In this document: in pieces, positions 1-8,100 of the stretch
Layout: the number at the start of each line of letters is the position of its first letter
Numbering within the stretch: position 1 is the stretch's first letter
The notes under the pieces: model-generated
What the model was told of the DNA's origin: nothing
Seen by the model: only the letters and a program-made list of their open reading frames with translations
Database searches by the model: none
Translations under genes and position numbers: made by a program
Assembly (NCBI GenBank): GCA_964553255.1
Contig: CAZKJS010000018.1
Location: forward strand, 1-32,768
Source of the DNA: JAQUCI01 sp964553255
GTDB lineage: Bacteria; Bacillota_I; Bacilli_A; Erysipelotrichales; Erysipelotrichaceae
Direction of reading: 5' to 3'
Length of the DNA: 32,768 nt

Positions 1-15
1 TTTTTCTCAAATTAA

Positions 16-43
16 AAGTACACCCTTTTTTTAGAGTGTACTT
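16..43. other. Imperfect hairpin at window start
   Basis: Arms 16-23 and 36-43 form an 8-bp perfect inverted repeat around a T-rich loop. No T-run follows on the plus strand. On the minus strand the stem is followed by a loose T-rich stretch, so it could be a weak terminator for a minus-strand gene lying left of the window. No coding sequence can be supported in bases 1-56. Confidence 0.3.
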
Positions 44-56
44 GTCATCAGTCTGT

Positions 57-79
57 AACCGACAAGAAGTCGGTTTTTT
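57..79 (+). terminator. Intrinsic terminator of the unit upstream of argS
   Basis: A 7-bp stem (arms 57-63 and 69-75, AACCGAC paired with GTCGGTT) with a 5-base loop is followed directly by a T-run. This is a textbook rho-independent terminator on the plus strand. It ends a transcript entering from the left, since the argS promoter lies downstream of it. Confidence 0.8.
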
Positions 80-118
80 AATATTTAGGTAAAAATTGGT
101 GAAATAGTATTCTAAGTA

Positions 119-146
119 TTGACATATGAAGATGTAAAGTTATAAT
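119..146 (+). promoter_or_regulatory. Consensus sigma-A promoter for argS
   Basis: A perfect -35 TTGACA (119-124) and a perfect -10 TATAAT (141-146) are separated by 16 bases. This is the only promoter in the window with both boxes at consensus. The predicted start near 153 leaves a leader of about 120 bases before argS, far longer than the other leaders here. That leader has a hairpin with arms 182-187 and 207-212 and an out-of-frame 44-codon reading frame, but no T-box signature. Confidence 0.75.
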
Positions 147-273
147 ACAAGAACAGAAATGATTTGTATAAATAAGCAAAAAGGTATGATTGATTTACTT
201 ATAGATATACCTGTGTTAAAATGCAAGCGCAAATGTGAAACGTCTATATCAGATTACCGAAAGGAAGTAAATA

Positions 274-1957
274 ATGAACCTAATCGAAAATAAGTTAAAA
301 ACAATCATCATTGAAGCGATAGATAAGACATTTTCTTATCAGGTTAATATGTATGATGTGATCATAGAGATACCAAAAGAAAAGCTACATGGCGACTATG
401 CGACTAATATTGCAATGCGTTTAGCTAAGCAACTTAAACAAAAACCATTGGATATCGCAAATGCTTTATTGCCTACATTTTTAAACAATAATGATTTTAT
501 TACTAATGTTGAAATTGCAGGACCTGGGTTTATTAACTTCACTTTATGTAATGAAAGACTGGCTGATATCATAACAGTCGTATTAAAGGCACAAGATGAT
601 TATGGTCGCAGTGACAGTGGTAAACAAATAAGGGTTAATCTTGAATATGTTAGTGCCAATCCAACAGGAGATCTTCATCCAGGTCATGCTCGTGGTGCTG
701 CTATGGGAGACTCAGTAGCTCGTTTAATGCGTTTTGCTGGGTTTGATGTTACAAGTGAGTATTATGTTAATGATGCTGGTAATCAAATCAACAATATGGC
801 CTTATCGCTTCAAGCGCGATATTTTCAAAGATGTGGTGTTGACACACCTATTCCTGATGATGGTTATAATGGACCAGACTTAATTGCTATTGCGGATAAG
901 CTTTACTTAGAAGTAGATTCTAAATACTTAAATATTGATAAAGAAGAATCACTTCCTTTCTTCCGTAGTTATGGTTTACAAGAAGAGTTAAACAAACTTA
1001 AGAATGATCTTGAACTTTTTAGGGTAAAATATGATGTTTGGACTAGTGAGCAATCAATATATGATCGTGATCTAGTTGCTAAAGTAGTACAGAAATTAAA
1101 AGATGCTGATATGACATATGAGTTTGAGGATGCTTTATGGTTAAAAACAACCTTGTTTGGTGATGACAAAGATCGGGTTATTGTACGTAGTAATGGGTTG
1201 TATACATACTTAACACCGGATATTGCCTATCATATTGATAAGTTTGAACGTGGGTTTGATCGCTTAGTTGACTTTTTAGGTGCTGATCACCATGGTTATA
1301 TCAATCGTTTAAAAGCAGGTGTTTTGGCACTTGGTTACAATAAGGATCAAATAGAGATCGATATCATTCAAATGGCAAGAATGATCAAAGATGGCGTAGA
1401 GTTTAAGATGTCTAAAAGAACAGGGAAGGCTGTTGCCTTAAAAGATTTGATTGAAGAGGCAGGGGTTGATGCAGTACGTTATTATTTTGCTAATAGAGCA
1501 GCTGATACTCATATGGATTTTGACTTAGATATGGCAGTAAAACAAGCTAATGATAATCCAGTGNNNNNNNNNNAAATCGCAGTCGAATGAGAACCCGGTT
1601 TATTATGCCCAATATGCTCATGCTAGAGTATGTTCAATATTAAGAAGTGGACAAGATTACCCAACTACTTCCACCTATGATGCCTTAAATCATCCTAAAG
1701 AAGTTGATTTGTTAAAGCATATCAATGAGTTTCCGGTTGTAGTAAGTGATGCTGCTATCACAAGACAACCACACAAGATTTGTAATTACATTCAAAAACT
1801 TGCTTCAATGTTTCATAGTTTCTATGGTGAGTGTAAGGTTTTGGATGAGGATAATGTAACATTGAGTCAACAAAGATTAGCTTTAGTTAGTGCTGTAAAG
1901 ATTACATTGAAAAACGCTTTAAATTTAATAGGCGTTGACGCACCAGAAAGAATGTGA
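274..1957 (+). CDS. argS: Arginyl-tRNA synthetase, split by an assembly gap
   Basis: This class I synthetase charges tRNA-Arg with arginine in the cytoplasm. The N-terminal Add-1 type domain is followed by the HIGH-equivalent HPGH (residues 135-138, in the context NPTGDLHPGHARGA) and by KMSK at 378-381. The DALR anticodon-binding domain lies beyond the gap. SD AAGGAAG at 261-267 fixes the ATG start. Ten Ns at 1564-1573 break the frame: the left part reads in frame 1 to 1563 and the right part in frame 2 from about 1574 to the stop at 1955-1957. Both flanks encode a version of the same N-x-N-P-V motif, so the real gap is probably negative. Removing the duplicate gives about 548 residues, normal for the family. 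The break is an assembly artefact by inference, not a pseudogene. Confidence 0.95.
1564..1573. other. Scaffold gap (10 Ns) inside argS
   Basis: Ten undetermined bases join two contigs within argS. The number is most likely a placeholder, because the coding sequence on each side repeats the same short protein motif instead of leaving residues missing. Confidence 0.95.
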
Positions 1958-1963
1958 GGATAT

Positions 1964-2338
1964 ATGAGCAGCAGATCAATGACTGATATTGCTTTTGAAT
2001 TGATGAAGCAAAGAGACAATGAAATAGTATTTAATAAACTTTGGGAAGAGGTTAGTAAAACACTTGGTTTAAGTGAAAACCAAGCAATGAATAAGATTGC
2101 TTCTTTTTACTCAGCACTCATGCTTGATAAAAGATTTGCACTTTTACCTGATAACAAATGGGATTTACGTGAAAGACATACTTATAATGAAACGCATATC
2201 GATACAAGCGCGATTGTTATTGACGATGATGATGAAGAAATACTAGATAATGATGATATGGATGGCTATGAGGAAGAAGATGAAGAAAAAGAAGTAGTGG
2301 AAACAAGTGACAGAGAAGATAATGATGAAGAATACTAG
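1964..2338 (+). CDS. rpoE: RNA polymerase delta subunit
   Basis: Delta is a Gram-positive accessory subunit that raises RNA polymerase recycling and promoter selectivity. The 124-residue protein has the family's two-part build. The N-terminal globular HARE-HTH domain covers about residues 1-70, and the tail from about residue 85 is made almost wholly of Asp and Glu. The SD AGGA overlaps the argS stop codon, and only six bases separate the two genes, so it is co-transcribed with argS. Its stop codon lies in the loop of the terminator hairpin that ends the unit. The acidic tail is low-complexity and poorly conserved between species, so the N-terminal domain carries the identification. Confidence 0.93.
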   Translation: MSSRSMTDIAFELMKQRDNEIVFNKLWEEVSKTLGLSENQAMNKIASFYSALMLDKRFALLPDNKWDLRERHTYNETHIDTSAIVIDDDDEEILDNDDMDGYEEEDEEKEVVETSDREDNDEEY

Positions 2339-2358
2339 TATTTTTCATCTTTTTATTT
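2324..2358 (+). terminator. Terminator overlapping the rpoE stop codon
   Basis: A stem of about 11 bp (2324-2334 with 2339-2349, one G-U pair) is followed by TTTTTATTT. The TAG stop of rpoE (2336-2338) lies in the tiny loop. The left arm is therefore coding sequence for the acidic tail. Confidence 0.8.
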
Positions 2359-2379
2359 AAGTTGATATTAAGCTATAAT
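2351..2379 (+). promoter_or_regulatory. Promoter for murA
   Basis: A perfect -10 TATAAT sits at 2374-2379. The -35 (about 2351-2356, TTTTAT) is weak and overlaps the T-run of the preceding terminator. The predicted leader is about 13 bases and holds the SD AGAGG at 2386-2390. Confidence 0.55.
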
Positions 2380-2398
2380 ATAGATAGAGGTATTAATT

Positions 2399-3664
2399 AT
2401 GCGATCAGTTTTCAAAATTGAAGGAAGAAACTTTCTAAATGGGAAGGTTAGAATAAGTGGTTCAAAAAACGCAACCGTTGCGTTGATCCCAGCGGCTATT
2501 TTAGCTAAAACAGGAAGTGTGACTATCTATGGTGTTCCTGAAATAGCTGATGTTGAATCATTGAGTGTATTATTAAATGAATTGAATGTAAAGGTTGTAA
2601 GAAAAGATGTTGATCACATATCGATTGATCCAACTTCAATGACTAATATTCCACTTGATCATCGAGCGGTTACTAAGCTTAGAGCCTCCTACTATTTTAT
2701 GGGTGCTTTATTAGGTAAATATAAAGAAGTAAAAATGCGTATGCCAGGTGGATGCGATCTTGGACCAAGACCAATTGATCTGCATTTAAAGGGATTTGAA
2801 GCGCTTGGCGCGACTGTTGAATATATTCAAGGTTATTATCATATCTATGCTCAAGAACTTGTTGGTGCCAGTATTTATCTTGATATAGCAAGCGTTGGAG
2901 CGACGATAAACATCATGATGGCTGCTGTTTACGCTACTGGAAGAACAGTTATTGAAAATGCCGCAAAAGAGCCCGAGATTATTGATGTTGCGACAATGTT
3001 AAATAAGATGGGTGCCAAGATCAGAGGAGCTGGCACAAATGTTATCACTATCGATGGTGTTGATACCTTAAATGGTTGTTTTCATGAGATCATACCAGAT
3101 CGTATTGAAGCGGGAACATTTATAATAATGGCCGCAGCTGCAGCTGAAAACATGACAATCGAAAACATCATTCCCCAACATTTAGAGTCTTTGATCTCAA
3201 AGTTGAAAGAAATGGATGTTGATATTGAAGTAGATATTGATAAAGTCACAATTAAGCATCGTGACACTTTGAAAGCAGTTGATATTCAAACATTACCATA
3301 TCCAGGGTTTGCGACAGATTTACAACAACCAATAACGCCGTTATTAACACAAGCATATGGTGAATCACAAATTAAAGAAACCATCTATGCGGAAAGATTT
3401 AAGCAGTGTATTGAACTACAAAGAATGGGTGCTGATATTCAAGTCAACTCACCATCATGCGTTATTAAGGGTCCTACACCTTTATATGGTGATGAGGTAA
3501 AAGCAACTGATTTAAGATGTGGAGCGGGTTTAGTGATCGCTGGTTTGATCGCTGAGGGAATTACAACAATATCAGACATTGAACATATTGAACGAGGTTA
3601 TGAAGATTTAGATGGAAAACTAAGAAAATTAGGCGCTAAAATATGGCGTGAAGAAATTGAGTAG
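2399..3664 (+). CDS. murA: UDP-N-acetylglucosamine 1-carboxyvinyltransferase
   Basis: MurA transfers enolpyruvate from phosphoenolpyruvate to UDP-GlcNAc, the first committed step of peptidoglycan synthesis, in the cytoplasm. The 421-residue length fits the EPSP-synthase fold family. Lys23-Asn24 (SGSKN), the catalytic Cys119 (GGCDLGPRP, the fosfomycin target) and the catalytic-base Asp307 (TDLQ) are all present. Low-GC Gram-positives often carry two murA paralogues, and the sequence here does not say which this is. B. subtilis has one near the delta-subunit gene and one just after atpC-ywzB. The first position matches. The slot after ywzB in this window holds no murA. Confidence 0.95.
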   Translation: MRSVFKIEGRNFLNGKVRISGSKNATVALIPAAILAKTGSVTIYGVPEIADVESLSVLLNELNVKVVRKDVDHISIDPTSMTNIPLDHRAVTKLRASYYFMGALLGKYKEVKMRMPGGCDLGPRPIDLHLKGFEALGATVEYIQGYYHIYAQELVGASIYLDIASVGATINIMMAAVYATGRTVIENAAKEPEIIDVATMLNKMGAKIRGAGTNVITIDGVDTLNGCFHEIIPDRIEAGTFIIMAAAAAENMTIENIIPQHLESLISKLKEMDVDIEVDIDKVTIKHRDTLKAVDIQTLPYPGFATDLQQPITPLLTQAYGESQIKETIYAERFKQCIELQRMGADIQVNSPSCVIKGPTPLYGDEVKATDLRCGAGLVIAGLIAEGITTISDIEHIERGYEDLDGKLRKLGAKIWREEIE

Positions 3665-3690
3665 AGGATAAATGCGATTTATCCTTTTTT
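3665..3690 (+). terminator. Terminator after murA
   Basis: Perfect 9-bp arms (3665-3673 and 3677-3685, AGGATAAAT with ATTTATCCT) flank a 3-base loop and are followed by five Ts. The T-run exists only on the plus strand, so it serves murA. The hairpin lies just past the stop codon of the convergent LysR gene. Confidence 0.85.
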
Positions 3691-4558
3691 AATATGTAGA
3701 ATTGTTTATTAATTCCAATAGTAAACGAAATTCATGATCAAGAAATTTGTTTTTTAAGTGGATGATACTAAAAGGAATTGTGATATCTACTCCTGAGATA
3801 GTTCTTTTGATAATGTCATCAGGCTTAAGCAAATCAAACATGTGTTCGGAAATGATTGAAACACCTAAGTTTGCTTTAACAGCGGATATTATCGCGATGG
3901 TTGATGTACTTACAATTGATGGTTCAATAACAATGTTGTTACTTAGTAAGATGTTGTCAATTATCAAACGGGTACCGCTGTCACTTTCTCTTGATATAAA
4001 AGTTTGTTGCTTTAGATCATTGAGTGTGACAGTTTTTTTACTTGCCAATGAATTAGATTTATGTACGATCAAAACAAAATGGTCATTGATCAAAGGTGTA
4101 CTCACTAATTTATCAGATCGCACTGGACCCTCGATTACAGCTAGATCAAGTTGGCGATTTAAAACAAGATCGATAAGAATGCCACTATTTGCGATATGAC
4201 TAATTACATTGATATTAGTAGAACAAATGTTGCTTAATATAGTTGGTAGATAACAACTAGCAAAGGTTATCGCAGCACCAAATTTTAATTTTCTACTATT
4301 TGTGTTTGATTTGATTTCTTCATCAAGCAACTCGATGCTATTGATAATATTTAGTGCTTTATCATAAATATCTAAGCCGACATTGGTTATATAAAGACGT
4401 CGTGACATACGGTCAAATAATTTAATACCATAATAATCTTCCATTTCTTTGATTGCTAAAGAGACTGCTGGTTGACTAATGAATAAGTCTTTAGCAGCCT
4501 TGGTGATGCTTTTTGATTGAACTACCTTTATAAAGATCTTAAAGTGTCGTATTGTCAT
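3689..4558 (-). CDS. LysR-family transcriptional regulator
   Basis: This 289-residue protein has the classic LysR layout. An N-terminal winged helix-turn-helix (about residues 15-60, with SITKAAKDLFISQPAVSLAI) precedes a periplasmic-binding-protein-like effector domain. I take the second in-frame ATG (4558) as the start, because the SD AAAAGG is 8 bases from it but only 2 bases from the upstream ATG at 4564. It is divergent from the chrA pair across a 78-base AT-rich region with two inverted repeats. LysR proteins usually regulate the adjacent divergent gene together with themselves, so control of the transporter is a reasonable inference. The ligand is unknown. Confidence 0.88.
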   Translation of the reverse strand: MTIRHFKIFIKVVQSKSITKAAKDLFISQPAVSLAIKEMEDYYGIKLFDRMSRRLYITNVGLDIYDKALNIINSIELLDEEIKSNTNSRKLKFGAAITFASCYLPTILSNICSTNINVISHIANSGILIDLVLNRQLDLAVIEGPVRSDKLVSTPLINDHFVLIVHKSNSLASKKTVTLNDLKQQTFISRESDSGTRLIIDNILLSNNIVIEPSIVSTSTIAIISAVKANLGVSIISEHMFDLLKPDDIIKRTISGVDITIPFSIIHLKNKFLDHEFRLLLELINNSTY

Positions 4559-4574
4559 AAACATATCCTTTTAC

Positions 4575-4621
4575 TTATGTATATAATAACATAATAGTAT
4601 TATACTTATATATAAATAAGT
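4575..4621. promoter_or_regulatory. Candidate LysR operators between the regulator and chrA
   Basis: Two dyads lie in the divergent intergenic region. One is TTATGT (4575-4580) with ACATAA (4589-4594) at 8-base spacing. The other is ACTTAT (4604-4609) with ATAAGT (4616-4621) at 6-base spacing. AT-rich interrupted palindromes of this kind are what LysR proteins bind (the T-N11-A rule). The region is so AT-rich that one dyad may be chance. Confidence 0.4.
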
Positions 4622-4636
4622 CATATAATGTGTTTC

Positions 4637-5200
4637 ATGAGCAAGAAAAACTTCTACATTGATCTATTTATTACGATGTTTATGATTAGTCTGTCTACCT
4701 TTGGTGGTGGGTTTGTTATTATATCACTAATGCAAAAGAAATTTGTTGATGAGAGAAAATGGATTGACAAAGAAGAAATCTTGGATTTAACAGCGATCGC
4801 TCAAAGCGCTCCAGGTTCTTTAGCTGTCAATGCGGCTTTCTTATTTGGTTACCAATTACGTAAGCTAAAGGGAGCATTGGTTGCTACAATAGCGACAATC
4901 TTACCTTCCTTTATCATAATTGTCCTTATATCTTTGTTTTATGGTTTTTTTAGTAATAGTATTATTGTTCAAACTGGTTTAAAAGTAATGCGTAGTGGAG
5001 TTGCAGCTGTCATAATCGATGTAGCATTAAAATTATCACAAGATGTTATCAAATCGAAAGATCTTTATAATATAGCTTTTATGGTTTTTGCGTTTATAAT
5101 GTCATTTATAATTGGTGTTAGTACAATCTCATTAATAATATTAGGTCTAGTTATGGCATCAGCAATCGAATTTGAAAAAGTAAGAAAGTCGGTCGCATAA
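4637..5200 (+). CDS. Chromate-type transporter, first half (ChrA/CHR domain)
   Basis: This is an integral membrane protein with one CHR domain, the short form that works as a pair. It carries the family signature FGGGFVIISLMQ near the N-terminus and the APGSLAVNAAFLFG segment, followed by several hydrophobic helices. The second half starts immediately after its stop codon. Known members export chromate, but many are annotated by homology only, so the true substrate here is uncertain. The start is also uncertain. ATGs at 4628 and 4637 both lack an SD, and a TATAAT at 4624-4629 overlaps the first one. If that box is the -10, translation begins leaderless at 4637. Confidence 0.85.
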   Translation: MSKKNFYIDLFITMFMISLSTFGGGFVIISLMQKKFVDERKWIDKEEILDLTAIAQSAPGSLAVNAAFLFGYQLRKLKGALVATIATILPSFIIIVLISLFYGFFSNSIIVQTGLKVMRSGVAAVIIDVALKLSQDVIKSKDLYNIAFMVFAFIMSFIIGVSTISLIILGLVMASAIEFEKVRKSVA

Positions 5201-5776
5201 ATGAATATTCTTACTTTCTTCTTTAGTTTCTTTCAAATAGGATTATTTAGCTTTGGTGGTGGTTATGCATCAGTACCATTGATTCAAAGTTTGATCGTTA
5301 AACAATATCAATGGTTAACATATAAAGAGTTTATGGATTTGATTACAATAGCAGAATTAACACCTGGTCCTATTATGATTAATGCTGCAACATTTGTTGG
5401 TATGAAATCTGGCGGGATAACGCTTGCGTTGATCAGTACTTTTGGTAGTATACTTCCTTCTTTGATTGTAGTTATGGCTTTGGCATGGTTTTATCAGCGG
5501 TATAAAGGCATTGATATCATAAAAAACATCCTAAAAAGGATTAGACCTTTAGTGGTTGCGATGATTCTTTCAGCTGGTTTAGCAATATTGTTTTTAGCTT
5601 TGTTTCAGACAAGTGATTATCATAGTATCAAAACAAGCGAAATCAACCTTATTGAGCTAACATTATTTATTATATCTTTATATATTCTGCGACGTTATAA
5701 AGTGAATCCAATCTTGATAATATTTTGTAGTGGTTTGATTGGCACATTCTTATATTTATTATTTCCGATGATATAA
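5201..5776 (+). CDS. Chromate-type transporter, second half (ChrA/CHR domain)
   Basis: This is the partner of the preceding half-transporter: 191 residues with the same signature elements, FGGGYASVPLIQ and TPGPIMINAATFVG, and multiple transmembrane helices. The ATG directly follows the upstream TAA with no gap, so the two are translationally coupled and probably assemble as a heterodimer. The last 18 bases overlap the 3' end of the minus-strand DUF1846 gene, leaving no room for a terminator. Function is inferred from family and pairing; the substrate is not proven. Confidence 0.87.
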   Translation: MNILTFFFSFFQIGLFSFGGGYASVPLIQSLIVKQYQWLTYKEFMDLITIAELTPGPIMINAATFVGMKSGGITLALISTFGSILPSLIVVMALAWFYQRYKGIDIIKNILKRIRPLVVAMILSAGLAILFLALFQTSDYHSIKTSEINLIELTLFIISLYILRRYKVNPILIIFCSGLIGTFLYLLFPMI

Positions 5777-7246
5777 TTTCTTGGTTTGATATATTGGTTC
5801 ACAAGTCACTTGGATATTAAGCTTTCTTAAAAGATTTAAATCTACTGAAGATAAAATAACGCTTGAGTGCATTTGACTGTCTTTTAACAGCGATATATAT
5901 TTCATTGCTCTTTCAGCTACCGGATTTGATAGGGCAGATATTGATAATGCGATCAGTAACTCATCAGTATGAAGGCGAGGATTATTGTTTTTTAACATGT
6001 TAATCTTTAAATCTTGGATAGGCTTAATAATAAATGGTGATATTAACATAATATCATCATCAATACGTGCTAAATGTTTCAAAGCATTAAGTAACGCGGC
6101 ACTTGATGCGCCAAGCAATGATGAAGTCTTACCAGTCACGATAAAACCATCAGATAGTTCGATAGCTACCGCAGGGGTTGCGGTCTCTTCGGCTTTAGCT
6201 AAAGCTGAAGCAACAACCTTTCGATCGTTGATCGATATACCAGCTTGATTCATGACTAAGCGTACCTTTTGGCTAACAGCTTCGTCAATAAGACCCATTC
6301 TAAAATCTACTAAAGCTTGATAATAACGCCTAATGATTTCATCATGGGCGGCTTTCTGTGTCAGTTCATCGTTAGTGATACAAAAACCAATCATATTTAC
6401 ACCCATGTCAGTAGGAGATTTGTAGGGACATTCATTAAAAATTTTGGTAAATATATTTTGTAATACCGGGAATATTTCAACATCGCGATTATAGTTAACT
6501 GTTTTGATTCCATAAGCATCTAAATGAAAAGGATCGATCATGTTTACATCATTTAAATCAGCTGTCGCTGCTTCATATGCCAAATTTATTGGATGTTTTA
6601 ATGGTAAATTCCAAATCGGGAAAGTTTCGAATTTAGCATAACCAGCAATTCTCCCATTTCTGTTTTCATGATAAAGTTGTGATAAACAAGTTGCCATCTT
6701 ACCACTTCCTGGACCAGGAGCGGTAACAACAACTAATGGTCGTGTTGTTTCAATGTAATCGTTTTTGCCATAACCATCATCGCTAACGATCTGATCAACA
6801 TTAACAGGATAATTATCAATAGGATAATGAAGATAGGTTTTAATCTCTAAGCGTTCTAATTGTTGACGAAATTTATCAGCTGCGCTTTGTTTGGTGTATT
6901 GTGTAATGACAACACCACTAACATATAATGGCATAGCTCTAAAAGCATCAATCAAACGTAATACTTCTTGGTCGTAAGTAATACCCAAATCACCTCGTAG
7001 TTTATTCTTTTGAATGTCGTTAGCGTTTATAGTGATAAGAATTTCAATCTTATCAGCTAGTTTCATTAACATTTTAATTTTAGTGTCAGGTAAGAAACCA
7101 GGAACAACTCTTGAAGCGTGATTATCATCAAACAGTTTACCACCGTATTCTAAATAAAGTTTATTGTTAAACATATTAACTCTATCTAAAATTTTGTTTG
7201 ATTGCATGTCAATATAACGATCAATATCAAAAGCTGTTTTATCCAT
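5759..7246 (-). CDS. DUF1846 / UPF0371 family protein
   Basis: This 495-residue protein matches the DUF1846 (UPF0371) family in length and character. The family is widespread in anaerobic and lactic Gram-positives, and I know of no assigned function. A P-loop-like segment, APGPGSGK, lies at residues 176-183 and suggests nucleotide or phosphate binding, though it is not a standard Walker A. The sequence has no clear signal peptide or membrane segment, so it is probably cytoplasmic. SD GGAG lies 7 bases before the ATG. An extended -10 lies upstream at 7275-7283 on the minus strand. The 3' end overlaps the convergent chrA half by 18 bases. I do not assign a reaction. Confidence 0.85.
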   Translation of the reverse strand: MDKTAFDIDRYIDMQSNKILDRVNMFNNKLYLEYGGKLFDDNHASRVVPGFLPDTKIKMLMKLADKIEILITINANDIQKNKLRGDLGITYDQEVLRLIDAFRAMPLYVSGVVITQYTKQSAADKFRQQLERLEIKTYLHYPIDNYPVNVDQIVSDDGYGKNDYIETTRPLVVVTAPGPGSGKMATCLSQLYHENRNGRIAGYAKFETFPIWNLPLKHPINLAYEAATADLNDVNMIDPFHLDAYGIKTVNYNRDVEIFPVLQNIFTKIFNECPYKSPTDMGVNMIGFCITNDELTQKAAHDEIIRRYYQALVDFRMGLIDEAVSQKVRLVMNQAGISINDRKVVASALAKAEETATPAVAIELSDGFIVTGKTSSLLGASSAALLNALKHLARIDDDIMLISPFIIKPIQDLKINMLKNNNPRLHTDELLIALSISALSNPVAERAMKYISLLKDSQMHSSVILSSVDLNLLRKLNIQVTCEPIYQTKKLYHRK

Positions 7247-7274
7247 AAATTATCTCCATTTTTACAATATATTG

Positions 7275-7283
7275 ATTATAGCA
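7275..7283 (-). promoter_or_regulatory. Extended -10 promoter for the DUF1846 gene
   Basis: On the minus strand TGC-TATAAT is read from 7283 to 7275. No convincing -35 is seen at standard spacing. The predicted leader is about 22 bases with the SD GGAG. Confidence 0.5.
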
Positions 7284-7315
7284 TTAAAGAGTTAAAAATT
7301 CGTAAGAAAATTATG

Positions 7316-7324
7316 TGATATAAT
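7316..7324 (+). promoter_or_regulatory. Extended -10 promoter for the RNA methyltransferase
   Basis: TGA-TATAAT (-10 at 7319-7324) without a clear -35. The predicted leader is about 12 bases and contains the SD AAGAGG. It is divergent from the DUF1846 promoter. Confidence 0.55.
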
Positions 7325-7342
7325 CAGCAGTAAGAGGCAAAT

Positions 7343-8056
7343 ATGAAATTAGGACAAAACTACAAAAAAAGCAATGAAACAAGTTATGCGCTTGGCGCAT
7401 CATTAACTTATGAGTTATTAATTCATCAAACTGATAAGGTATGTAAAGTTTACTTTCATTCGTCATTTACCAAAAGTAAAGATATAGATAAGTTTATAAG
7501 CATGTGTGAAAGAAACAGGATAGTTTATGAGTTTAATGATCGCATCTTCAATCGTTTATCGGATAAGGAAAAATGCTTAGTTATCGCTGAGTTCACTAAA
7601 TATAAAATGGAACTTAATCAGTCTTTAAATCACATTGTATTGGTAAACCCAGCTAACATGGGTAACATCGGAACGATCATTAGAACTGCTTTGGGATTTG
7701 ATATCTATGATATAGCTATTGTCAGACCAGCGGTTGATATCTTTGACCCTAAAGTCATCAGAGCTAGCATGGGGGCGTTTTTTCAAATGCGTTGTGCGTA
7801 TTATGATAGTTTCGAAGACTATCAGAAAAATAGTAAACATGAACTTTATACTTTTCGATTAGATGGCGAGAATTTGCTTGATATTAACACAAATAGTTCA
7901 TTATACGCTTTGATATTCGGTAATGAATCCAGTGGTTTACCACCACAATTTAAAGAAATTGGTAAAGGAATAAAGATAGCACATAATGATAAGATTGATA
8001 GTTTAAGCTTACCAATAGCGGTAAGTATTGCTTTGTTTTGCTTTAAACGAAAATGA
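7343..8056 (+). CDS. TrmH/SpoU-family RNA 2'-O-methyltransferase
   Basis: A SPOUT-fold, SAM-dependent RNA ribose methylase of 237 residues. All three SpoU motifs are visible: motif 1 NMGNIGTIIRTA from residue 105, motif 2 FGNESSGL from 192, and motif 3 DSLSLPIAVSIALF from 220. The N-terminal ~95 residues form a separate domain that may recognise the RNA. The family covers both tRNA and 23S rRNA methylases, and sequence alone does not settle the target. The region from 7343 to lysS is rich in translation genes, which fits either. It is transcribed from its own extended -10, with rpmE following 83 bases later. Confidence 0.88.
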   Translation: MKLGQNYKKSNETSYALGASLTYELLIHQTDKVCKVYFHSSFTKSKDIDKFISMCERNRIVYEFNDRIFNRLSDKEKCLVIAEFTKYKMELNQSLNHIVLVNPANMGNIGTIIRTALGFDIYDIAIVRPAVDIFDPKVIRASMGAFFQMRCAYYDSFEDYQKNSKHELYTFRLDGENLLDINTNSSLYALIFGNESSGLPPQFKEIGKGIKIAHNDKIDSLSLPIAVSIALFCFKRK

Positions 8057-8085
8057 TTGCATTAAGTATAGGGTTATGTTAACAT
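8057..8085 (+). promoter_or_regulatory. Possible promoter for rpmE
   Basis: A -35-like TTGCAT (8057-8062) lies 17 bases before an extended -10, TGT-TAACAT (8077-8085). It starts right after the stop codon of the methyltransferase gene. Confidence 0.4.
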
Positions 8086-8100
8086 GTATAAGCAAACTTA

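Noticed and set aside
153..273. T-box riboswitch in the argS leader
   Set aside because: The leader is long enough to prompt the thought, but the conserved T-box sequence is absent, and the only terminator lies upstream of the promoter.
1550..1957. Separate gene for the right part of argS
   Set aside because: It is the C-terminal part of arginyl-tRNA synthetase thrown out of frame by the 10-N gap.
3747..4199. 150-codon plus-strand reading frame
   Set aside because: It is antisense to the well-supported LysR gene, has no recognisable domain, and is open only because of the codon pattern of the opposite strand.
5985..6248. 87-codon plus-strand reading frame
   Set aside because: It lies opposite the DUF1846 gene and shows no SD or protein family features.
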